A stretch of DNA of 64,000 nucleotides from Clarkia xantiana subsp. parviflora (lineage: Eukaryota > Streptophyta > Magnoliopsida > Myrtales > Onagraceae). A program made the translations under genes and the position numbers. This document shows positions 34,537 through 44,161 of the stretch, piece by piece; position 1 is the first letter of the stretch, and each line of letters begins with the position of its first letter. The notes under the pieces are model-generated. The model saw only the letters and a program-made list of their open reading frames with translations, did no database searches and was not told the origin of the DNA. Location of the stretch: contig JAPTYO010000008.1 of the NCBI GenBank assembly GCA_036873135.1, forward strand, positions 27,678,761-27,742,760. The letters are read 5' to 3'.

Positions 34537-35204
34537 ACTGCTCGTTTTATTTTGAGCATGTTGGGTTTGTTTCCACTTTGCTTTTGTTTGTGTTTGGAAC
34601 TTTGTTGGAGTTGTTCCTTGGTTGTTGCCTGTGATTTGTTCGCTTTGAACTATGTCGTTTGAACCTGCTTTATACATAGCAGTTTGCATGATAACTTGTT
34701 AGTAATATTTCATACCGTTATCGTATACTGTGTTTATTGAACGTGGATGACTAGTAGCGTAAACGTAGTCCCCGCAATCGTGACCGATAGCCACTTTTGA
34801 TTCAAGATTGTTTGCATGATGCGTTATGCATGTTGTACGTCTTCCTGGATAGCTTGTCGCTATATCTTGTCGAAACCTGTCAAGTGATTCGCGTATAGCG
34901 ACTTAACAAGTGGTATGTTTGAAATGTGTTATCTTGGCTTGGGCAAGATACTAGTTTATACCGTCTCTTAGTTCCACTCTAAGGCGACGTTGTACAAGAC
35001 TCGACTTGTAAATTTTATGAGTTTTAAACAGGGTGCGCACCTGCCAGCGTGTATCAACCCGCGTTGGGGAAGCATACGTAAAAACATTTTGGGTTTTTGA
35101 AGAAGCATTTTGTGAATCCTAAAAGGCTTGTTAATAAAGTATTTGGAAAGGTGTTTGATATAAAATATTTGATAAACTATTTAGTAAAATATTTGTGATA
35201 CATG
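34537..35204. other. Element B non-coding region
   Basis: This lies downstream of the antisense gene's stop and presumably includes its 3' UTR. No domain or repeat family was recognised before the minisatellites at 35205. Confidence 0.45.
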
Positions 35205-35640
35205 ATTCCTGCGTCCAGGGACCATGTAACACTTTTTGAGAATATGAATTGTGATGCATGTTTTCTGCGTCCAGGAACCATGCAACACGGTTTTGAAAAT
35301 TTGTAATACGGAATTGTCATCTGTCAAGAGGACCTTTGCCGTATAGAGTGAACCCTAAACAGGAATTCGAAGTATGGGATTGTCATCTAACCAGAGGACA
35401 TTTGCCATGAAGAGTGAACCCTAAACAGGAATTCGAAGTATGGGATTGTCATCTAAACAGAGGACATTCGCCATGAAGAGTGAACCCTAAACAGGAATTA
35501 GAAGTATGGGATTGTCATCTAAACAGAGGACATTCGCCATGAAGGGTGAACCCTAAACAGGAATTCGAAGTATGGGATTGTCATCTAACCAGAGGACATT
35601 CGCCATTTATGGGGTGATCAATCCCGTATTGTATTTGCCC
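35205..35640. repeat. Element B minisatellites (about 66-bp unit, ~5 copies)
   Basis: A unit containing AGTATGGGATTGTCATCTAA and GTGAACCCTAAACAGGAATT recurs at 35371, 35437, 35503 and 35569, exactly 66 bp apart. A diverged copy lies near 35306. Just before, a unit with CTGCGTCCAGG.ACCATG occurs twice. The array sits between integrase and the antisense gene, as in element C. Confidence 0.88.
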
Positions 35641-36883
35641 ATCCTGTTCTGAATCCAGGGAATGGCTATGAACATGAGGATTGCCTCTAATAAGAGATGT
35701 CACAGCATGTCATTTTTTAGAAGTAAACATGGGGTTTGTCTTTAAAAAAGAGGATACCTCAACATGCTATTTTTGATAGTAGGTCTTGGTGTTAATCCAA
35801 GATATTGCTTGTAGTTGACGCCTTTAGCATAATCGTCATTTTGATTGATAATCCGCTGGTTGTTATGGCGGCTGTAAACACTCGATTTTGACCCGGACGT
35901 AACGACGTTACACATGATACGTCAAATTCCGGACGCGTCAAGCCACAAAGTCTCCAAAGATGCTCAAGGGCACATTAGGGAAATTATTATAAAATATATT
36001 TTAAATTATTTCGAATTTATTTAATATTTTTGGAATTTTTTAAAATATATATATATAATACTTAGTTTTTTTTAATTTTAGAAAATTATCTGTAAGATAT
36101 TTATCTCCATATATTATTTTTTATTCAAAAAAAAATAATTATCTGTAAAGATAAATATCCTTAGGAATATTCTCTAGAATAATTATCTGTTAGCATTTTT
36201 TATTTAAATTTTATCTGTAATCTAGACTAAGTTTTTAGTATAAATAGGGGTCTAGGTTACATTATAAACACACAGAAAACACAAAAGAAAATAAACAAAA
36301 GGGCGTAGAACTTTCCGTAGCATATATATATTTATACGTTAGTTTTCTTAATCATTGATTATTTAAACTAACCTGTTGTTTTATCTCTTTTATTATTATT
36401 ATTATTATTATACATTGATGAATAGCAGCCACAGACCCAAAATCTTCTTCAGCAGTAAAGCTCAGTTTCCAATCTTTCTCTAATCCATGGCAACTGTCTT
36501 CCGTTTTTTACCAAGACCGACCAGTCTCGATTTCACCCTATTTCAAGCCACGACTAAGCATGTTCCGTCCGATTAGGTTCACCTCCAGCCGACCTAGCTC
36601 CTCCTCTGCCCGTCGTTTTTCCGCTGCGCCCGATCAATTCATCCTCCATCTTTTTTTATTCGAGTTTCAGGTCCAATTCTGGTCTCATCACGCCATACAC
36701 AGCAACTCGACCTCTAAACTCGTGACCACAGCTCCACTCGCCCGATTAGCCATGGCCGTCTCATTGTCCTAGCTCATGCTCATCGTCCAGCCATGCTTCC
36801 GACCGACTGTCGCAGACACCAATCGTTCTCCACTTATCCACCGATGTTTTTCGCCATGATGGAGAAGCTCTCGTTTTCGACCC

Positions 36884-37596
36884 TGATGGGTTCGACTACA
36901 GCCGTCAGGCCCTTTAACGGTGAGGAAACGGCAAACAGGCCCACCAGGCCCCGAATGAAGGTCAAGATGACCTAGGAGAAGGGTCCCGACGAAGGGAGTC
37001 CCGATGATGAAAGGTCCCGACAGAGTCGGCCCCGACAGATGAGCTGGAAGCTCCCGATGAGAAGCCTTTAAGTAGGCCCCGATGACGAATCCCTGAGAAC
37101 GATTGGTCCTGTCACGATGATGAGGGGCCCCGAGCGGTGACACAATGAGATAACTCTGTAGTCCCCGACGGGAGTCGGGACTCGTTACCAGAGGATAAGG
37201 CCAACGCGGGGCGTGGCCGAGATACGCGGAACGTGGTTAAGATACACGGAGCGTGGCCGAGATACGCGGGGCGTGGCCGAGATAAGCGAGATCATGGCCT
37301 AGATAGGCGGGATCACATCCGAGATACGCGGGATACGGGCTAACCACCCCCAACGGTTCACCAGGTACCTGAGGCATCTCTTCGCCTATAAAAGGGCAAG
37401 AGGTCACCTCAGAACACTTACGTTGAAATACATTACTTGAGATTACTGCTTGCCAGTCCGTACGAGTATACTCATTTAAGCATCGGAGAGGGATTCTGGG
37501 TCACCGCCCGGTCTATCCCCTCTTGCAGGATTACGTGGAGCAAAGGAGCTAGGATCGCCGTCAAAGTCCGTACCGGAGTTCCACCGTGATCCAACA
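36884..37596 (+). repeat. Element C 5' LTR, 713 bp
   Basis: Begins TGATGGGTTCGACTACAG and ends ACCGTGATCCAACA. It contains internal short repeats of GGCGTGGCCGAGATACGCGG (37200-37330) and a TATA-like CCTATAAAAGGGC at about 37383. The PBS starts at 37597. Confidence 0.92.
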
Positions 37597-37632
37597 TTGG
37601 CGCCGTCTGTGGGAAACAAACAAAAAGCTGAT

Positions 37633-39006
37633 ATGCCTTCTACTCGATCGATGGCGTCTGGCAAGCACAGAAGACAGGGACAATCCGGTGGTTCCCGTCA
37701 CCCCGCTGCAACAAATCTGGATTCACTACCAGAACAGGAGGAAAACCAGAACCACCCCCGGCTGAGCTCTCCCCGACAGGGGGGCACAATGAAGGTCCCG
37801 AAGATATTGCCCCTCAGCACCAGGGCAACAGGGGGCAGGAGGCTCCCCCAGCTACGGACCTGACAAGAGCCGTGGCAGAAGCCATGCCCATGTTTCTGGC
37901 AGCTGTGGAGGCTCTCTTAGATCGGAGGGAGGCCGCAAGGAAGCAGGAGGAGATGCCCCCGTTAGAAGAAGTGGCCCCACCAGTAGAGGTTCAAAACACA
38001 CAGGAAGCTCCGTCCCGAGGCCAGGACAGGAGTAGGGTATCTGGTCAGCCAGAGAGGTTCGTGGTTGATGGACCGGGACCAGTACAGCACAGGACCATTC
38101 CCCTGAATGGCCCCATCACCCCGATCAGGTGGTAAAGATCGTGAACATCTGCATGGGAGAACAGAAGCCGCTGGTATCGGAACTGAGGGATCGATCCACT
38201 CACCCCTTCGTTCCCCGACTCATCGACACCCTAGCCCCGCCTGGGCTAGGTATCCCCACGATAAAGGAGTACGATGGCGAAGGAGATCCAGTTCGTCATG
38301 TCCAGAAACACCTCATGGCATGTCTGGGAAGAGCCCACGAATGAAGACATAGTGTGTACGCTGTTCCCGAACACACTTGGAGAAAGAGCCCTGACCTGGT
38401 TCTTTAGTCTGCCCCCAGGTTGCATCACTTGCTGGGCGGATATGCACGATCGGTTCATCCAGCAGTACCAGGGACGGAGGCGTTTATTGAAGAGCGTGGG
38501 GTCCCTAACCCAGGTGGTACAGAGGCCCGACGAATCGCTGGCGCACTATTACCAGCGGTATACTGCCAGTGTAGCAGAAATTGATGAAGAGATCTCGGAA
38601 GGTGAGACCATTTGTACCTTCATTCGGAACTTAACGGCCCCCTACGGTTCCGACCTGATGCACAGCGTGGCTGAGAAAGCTGTGTGGAATATGGAGGCAC
38701 TACAGAAGAGGGTGAAACGGCAAATCGATGTCCAGGAGTCGAAGATAGCCGCAGGAGAGCTGGAGCCCCCAAAGTCAAACAAAGGAAAGCAGTCGGTTAA
38801 GCCCTTCGACGATCGTAAGTCAAAGGGCAAACCCGAGAGTAGTCGGAATCGAGGTCGCTCTGATCGGAGGGACGATAGGCGTTTTTCAAGGAAAGACAAG
38901 CGGGAGGACCTCGACATTCCTCTCAACTGCTCCATGGCGGAGGTACTGACGGTCATGGAACGACAAGGCATCTCCAGGTACCCCCCCAAAGAAGGATGGA
39001 GAATTC
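37633..39006 (+). pseudogene. Element C gag, several frameshifts
   Basis: Starts ATG at 37633 (MPSTRSMASGKHRRQG). Gag sequence then continues in at least four successive frames. One runs about 37872-38135 (acidic linker). Another runs 38129-38344 (IPTIKEYDGEGDPVRH). A third runs about 38274-39000 (LGERALTWFFSLPPGCITCW, ESLAHYYQRYTASVAE), the Retrotrans_gag core. The knuckle-like CRFHRANGHDTNHC sits just after 39007 in the next frame. The protein would form particles with element RNA; this copy cannot be translated as one chain. Confidence 0.82.
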
Positions 39007-41055
39007 TTGGGATCTCGCACGGGTCGCTACTGCCGATTTCACCGCGCAAATGGTCACGACACCAACCATTGCCGGGAACTGAAGAAGGAGATCGAAAAGC
39101 TGATCCAGAAGGGGAAGCTCAAGGAATTCGTCGGGGACAAGCGGTGTCGGTCCCGCTCTCGGTCCCGATCGCGGTCCCGTTCCCGATCCCGCGATCGGTC
39201 CCCAAAGAAGAAGAGAACCGATCCAGAGTCATCCGGTGCTCGTAAGGAGAGACGGGGCACTATCAATGTGATTCATGGAGGGTTTGCTGCCGGAGGTGAC
39301 ACCTCATCTGCCCGCGAGGTTTATGCCTCCAGAATCCCTACGGCGGTGGTGTTAGGTAAGAGGTCTCGATCCTGGACCTTGAAAGAAGAGATGGTAATCT
39401 CCTTTTCATCGGAAGATCTCATAGGCGTGGAAACTCCGCACGACGACGCCTTGGTGGTAACCTTGGATGTAGACGGGTTCGAAATGAAGCGAATTCTGAT
39501 CGACGGAGGAAGCTCCTCCGACATCCTATTTATGGACGCGCTGGAGGCCATGGGAAAAACGAAGAAAGATCTGAAGGAGGCAAACTTCCCGATGGTCGGG
39601 TTCTCTGGCTCAACCTCCTATCCGCTAGGCGTAATCACCTTACCAGTGGAGTTTGGTAGTGGATGGAAATCAGAAAGGAGGAACGTGGAGTTCGTAGTAG
39701 TTGATTCCGTGGGGACTTACAACGCGATTATCGGGAGAACTACCATCAACCTTCTGATGGCGATTGCCTCGACAGTACACCAGAAGATGAAGTTCCCGAC
39801 CGACCACAGAGTCGGAGAAGTCAAGGGTGATCAGGTAGCTTCTCGAAAATGCTATGTCAATGCCACCCGAAGGAGGAGGCGAGAGGCCATGACTGTCCTC
39901 CAGACAGATACAGATCCTAGAGAGGGGTTCGGGCGCCCCGCCCCCGTAGAAGATTTAAGAGAAGTCGAGATCGACGGACCCCAGAGGAAGGTGAAAATCG
40001 GGTCTGCCCTGACTGAGGAGACAGCCCAAAAATTGGTTGAGTTGCTGAAAGAGTTCAAGGAACTGTTTGCCTGGTCCCCGAGCGACATGCCAGGAATCAG
40101 TCCCGATGTGATCGTACACGAGCTGAAGATAGACCCCGCAATCAAGCCTATTACGCAGAAAAGGCGTCCGATGGGCACAGATAAGAAGATCGCGATCCAG
40201 CAGGAGGTGGGCAGGTTGCTCGATGCTGGGTTTATTAAAGAACTCCGATTCCAGACTTGGGTCGCTAATCCAGTGCTGGTGAAGAAGACTAACGGGAAAT
40301 GGCGGATGTGTGCGGATTTCCGCGACCTGAACAAGGCTTGCCCGAAGGACTGTTACCCCCTCCCGAGAATCGACCAGCTGGTGGATGCTACATCGGGACA
40401 TGAGCTGTTGAGTTTCATGGATGCGTATTCAGGCTACAACCAGATCAAAATTGCCGAGGAAGACGCTCCCCACACAGCGTTCTACGCAGATAGTGACATC
40501 TACCACTACGATGTCATGCCTTTCGGGTTGATAAATGCTGGGGCAACCTACCAGCGGATGGTGAACAAGCTGTTCGGAGATATGCTGGGGGAAACCATGG
40601 AGGCTTACGTGGATGATATGCTGGTGAAGTCCCGACAAACCGAGGATCATGTGCACAACCTAACCATGGCGTTTGAGCGGATGAGGCTTCATCAAGTTCG
40701 CTTAAACCCGACGAAATGCGCCTTCGGAGTCCACTCAGGGAAATTCTTGGGCTTTATGGTGAGCCAGAGAGGAATTGAGGTGAATCCCGAGAAGCTGAGG
40801 GCGATTGAGGAGATGCAATCTCCGATAAACCATCGGGAGGTACAAGTGCTGAATGGCCGACTAGCCGCAATGAATCGCTTCTTGTCCAAAGCCAGCGACC
40901 GATCAATGCCGTTTTTTGAAGTCCTGAGGGCCAACAAGAAATTTGAATGGACCGCCAAGTGTGAAGAGGCGTTCCAAGCACTCAAGCAGCACCTTCGCAC
41001 CCTCCCGCCGTTGGCGAAACCGGTTCCAGCAAGGCGTTTGCCAAGTCTGAATTGA
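39007..41055 (+). pseudogene. Element C gag end, protease, reverse transcriptase and truncated RNase H
   Basis: The frame opens with the gag knuckle YCRFHRANGHDTNHC and an Arg-Ser dipeptide run (RSRSRSRSRSRSRSRDRS, about 39146-39200). A protease with ILIDGGSSSDILF follows. Reverse transcriptase shows KWRMCADFRDLNKACPKDCY, MDAYSGYNQIKIAEEDAPHT, MPFGLINAGATYQRMV and the catalytic YVDDMLV at about 40609. The thumb and start of RNase H follow (FEWTAKCEEAFQALKQHL). Near 41000-41055 the frame shifts and about half of the first RNase H is missing, since typical elements have some 80-100 more residues here. Confidence 0.87.
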
Positions 41056-43139
41056 ACTATCCTGCCGTTGAGAAGTACCTCTTTGCGTTGATTATTACTG
41101 CTCGGAAGCTAAGGCCTTATTTCCACGCACACGAGATCACTGTGCTGACGAACCAGCCTTTGAAGCATTTTTTGAACCGACCGGATGCGTCAGGGAGATT
41201 AGTGAAATGGGCAGTAGAGCTTAGTGAGTTTCGCATACACTTCGCTCCAAGAACAGCCATTAAGGGTCAGGCATTGGCAGATTTCATAGCGGAATCTACA
41301 GCCCCCGATCTGGAAGAGGCGGGCCCTGTAGAGGGGGCAACTATGGAGGTCCCGATAGAAGAACAACCAAAGAGGGCAGATCAATCAGAACAGCCAAACG
41401 AGGAAAATACCTGGGAAATGTACACGGATGGCTCCTCGAGTTCAGACGGAGCAGGAGCGGGCTTTTTGTTGATACCACCGGGTGAAGGTGAACCGCTCCG
41501 ATACGCCTTGGCTTTAACATTCAAGGCCACAAACAACGAAGCGGAGTATGAAGCTCTTATCACGGGCCTGATAATTGCTAAAGGCACTGGAGTTGATCAC
41601 TTGAGAGTAAAGTGTGATGCAGCTTTAATCGTGAACCAGGTTCAAGGGCGATACGAAGCGAGGAGTCCGATAATGAAGAAATACCTACGCGAGGTACAAG
41701 CCTTAAAAGAGAGCTTCAAAAGCTTCGATATCGAGGCAATCCCGAGGGAGGAGAACGTAGAGGCAGACGCCTTGAGCAAATTTGCCCTGGGGGCACCCTT
41801 GGAAGAAAATCGGAAGGTGCACTTCTTAGAGAAGGTGATCTTATCGACCATCGACCCGACGCAGGTGTGTACCATTGAGGCAAAATCGGAGGAAGAGCCC
41901 ACTTGGATGACCCCGATAGTAGCATACCTGACTACGGGGGCAGTCCCCGATGATAAAGTAGCAGCGGACAGGATACATCGGATCGCGGCTAATTATGTGA
42001 TGCTGGACAATCAGCTATACAAGAAGGGCTGGTTCTCGACTCCGTACTTGAAGTGTGTGGCAGAACCCGACACCGATCGAATCCTGAAGGAAATGCATGA
42101 AGGGGTCGCGGCTTGTCATGAAGGGGCCCGTTCCATTATGAGGAAGGTGTTGAACTTGGGCTATTATTGGCCCACGATGAGCAAGGAAGCAACGGCGTTG
42201 GTCCGATCCTGTGACGCGTGCCAGAGGTACGCCCCGAGTATCGTGGCTCCGGCCGCTAATCTGACATCCATCAAGAGCGCTTGGCCCTTCGCGCAGTGGG
42301 GCATCGACTTGGTGGGACCTCTTCCACAAGCACAAGGTCAATGTAAGTATTTACTTGTAGCAATCGATTATTTTTCAAAATGGATAGAGGCGAAGGCATT
42401 GGCCAGAACGACGGGGAACCAGATCGTCAAGTTCCTCCAGACCCACATCGTGTCCAGATACGGGATTCCTAAGGTGGTGATCAGCGACAATGGTCCACCG
42501 TTTAACGGCTCTCAGGTGAGGGAGTATCTGGAGGAGTTGAACATCGAGCATCGGACTGCTTCCGTACGCCATGCTCAGACTAATGGCCAGGTGGAATCAG
42601 CCAACAAAATCGTGATGGATGGCCTGAAGAAGAGGGTCTACGCCTTGAAGGGCAAGTGGCTGAACGAACTGGAAAACGTGCTTTGGGCTGTTAGAACGAC
42701 ACCCAAACGATCAACGGGGGAGACTCCGTTTGGCCTCGTTTATGGCACGGAAGCTGTCGCTCCCGTGGAGGTAGCTGTGGCATCCCATCGGATGAGATAT
42801 TACGAGCCTCTGACGAACGATGAAATGAGACGCCTGGACTTGGACTTACTCGAAGAGAAGAGGCGGGAAGTCGATGAAGTCCAAGCTCGAATGCGTTTGG
42901 CGACGGCCAGGTACTACAATTGGCGAGTGAAGTCCCGACAGTTCTTCGTCGGGGAGCTGGTTTGGCGTCGCAACGAGTTCACCCTTTTGGATCGAATCAA
43001 CAAGATGTCACCAAAATGGGAAGGACCTTATAAGGTCGTGGGGATGCCAGCTCCAAATGCGTACAAGTTGGAAGACCTTGATGGCAGAACGTTAAAGCAT
43101 TCTTTTAGTGGCGAACACTTGAAGAAACACCATGCTTGA
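41052..43139 (+). CDS. Element C RNase H remnant, archaeal-type RNase H and integrase
   Basis: The open frame of 695 codons starts in the second half of the first RNase H (NYPAVEKYLFALIITARKLR). A complete second RNase H follows: WEMYTDGSSSSDGAGAGF, NNEAEYEALITGL, VKCDAALIVNQV and REENVEADALSKFA, the D-E-D-D residues. Integrase has an HHCC head (HEGARSIMRK...CDACQRYAP). Its D-D-E core shows WGIDLVGPL, VVISDNGPPF and HAQTNGQVES. The C-terminal domain is WRRNEFTLLDRINKMSPKWE. It ends at 43139. The first ATG is internal to the polyprotein, so this is not an independent gene. Confidence 0.87.
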   Translation: MNYPAVEKYLFALIITARKLRPYFHAHEITVLTNQPLKHFLNRPDASGRLVKWAVELSEFRIHFAPRTAIKGQALADFIAESTAPDLEEAGPVEGATMEVPIEEQPKRADQSEQPNEENTWEMYTDGSSSSDGAGAGFLLIPPGEGEPLRYALALTFKATNNEAEYEALITGLIIAKGTGVDHLRVKCDAALIVNQVQGRYEARSPIMKKYLREVQALKESFKSFDIEAIPREENVEADALSKFALGAPLEENRKVHFLEKVILSTIDPTQVCTIEAKSEEEPTWMTPIVAYLTTGAVPDDKVAADRIHRIAANYVMLDNQLYKKGWFSTPYLKCVAEPDTDRILKEMHEGVAACHEGARSIMRKVLNLGYYWPTMSKEATALVRSCDACQRYAPSIVAPAANLTSIKSAWPFAQWGIDLVGPLPQAQGQCKYLLVAIDYFSKWIEAKALARTTGNQIVKFLQTHIVSRYGIPKVVISDNGPPFNGSQVREYLEELNIEHRTASVRHAQTNGQVESANKIVMDGLKKRVYALKGKWLNELENVLWAVRTTPKRSTGETPFGLVYGTEAVAPVEVAVASHRMRYYEPLTNDEMRRLDLDLLEEKRREVDEVQARMRLATARYYNWRVKSRQFFVGELVWRRNEFTLLDRINKMSPKWEGPYKVVGMPAPNAYKLEDLDGRTLKHSFSGEHLKKHHA

Positions 43140-43990
43140 AGAAAGTCGCCTTAAGTGGTGCCCGATAAAGTCGCCTTAAGTGGTGCCCGATAAAGTCTCC
43201 TTAAGTGGTGCCCGATGTAAAATCGCCTTAAGTGGTGTATGCTGTTTATCGTTTAATTCGATGTAAGCCAATTTTGTGCCGTCAATAAATAAAGAGGTGG
43301 CTTCCAATCAGAATTATTCTTAGATTTATGCTAAGTGTCAAAGCCGCCTTGAGTGGTGCACGAGAAAAGTCGCCTTGAGTGGTGCACGAGAAAAGTTGCC
43401 TTGAGTGGTGCACGAGAAAAGTCGCCTAGAGTGGTGCACGAGAAAAGTCGTCTTGAGTGGTGCACGAGAAAAGTCGCCTTGAGTGGTGCACGAGAAAAGT
43501 CGCCTTGAGTGGTGCACGACCCTTAGATTTATTCTAAGTATCAAAAAGTCGCCTTAAGTGGTGCACGAGAAAAGTCGCCTTGAGTGGTGCACGATCCTTA
43601 TATTTATTCTAAGTATCAAAAAGTCGCCTTAAGTGGTGCACGAGAAAAGTCGCCTTGAGTGGTGCACGATCCTTAGATTTATTCTAAGTATCAAAAAGTC
43701 GCCTTGAGTGGTGCACGATCTTTAGATTTATTCTAAGTATTGTTAAGTCGTCTTAAGTGATGCACGGAACTAAGTCGCCTTAAGAGGTGCGCGGAATTAA
43801 GTCGCCTTGAGTGGTGCACGATACTAAGTCGCCTTGAGTGGTGCACGATCTTTAGATTTATTCTAAGTATTGTTAAGTCGTCTTAAGTGATGCACGGAAC
43901 TAAGTCGCCTTAAGAGGTGCGCGGAATTAAGTCACCTTGAGTGGTGCACGATATTAAGTCGCCTTAAGTGGTGCGAGTTATTAAATCGTC
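43140..43990. repeat. Element C minisatellite (about 25-bp unit, ~20 or more copies)
   Basis: Units of AGTCGCCTTGAGTGGTGCAC plus GAGAAA repeat directly after the integrase stop, first as a CCCGATAA variant (43140-43230) and then from about 43345. A higher-order unit adds a CTTAGATTTATTCTAAGTAT palindrome every two to four copies. Variants with TTAAG, GCGGAATTAAG and ACGATACTAAG appear toward the end. Confidence 0.9.
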
Positions 43991-44161
43991 GGGAATGACG
44001 TACGAAAATGTCTTAAGTGTCGAAGTATCGACCTAGGCAAGTATAGCCACTTGAAGAAATGCATCAAGAAAATCGGAACTGAGAAAGTCTGATAGTTGAT
44101 AAGGGCTCAAAGGCCCGACAATGACCACAAAGGAGAAGATACAAGGACTCTAAAGATAAAC

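Noticed and set aside
36560..36772. Possible small gene within solo LTR D
   Set aside because: LTR sequence with no motif; the frame is short and Ser-rich.
43340..43990. CRISPR-like array
   Set aside because: Units are contiguous tandem repeats without unique spacers, inside a plant retrotransposon.
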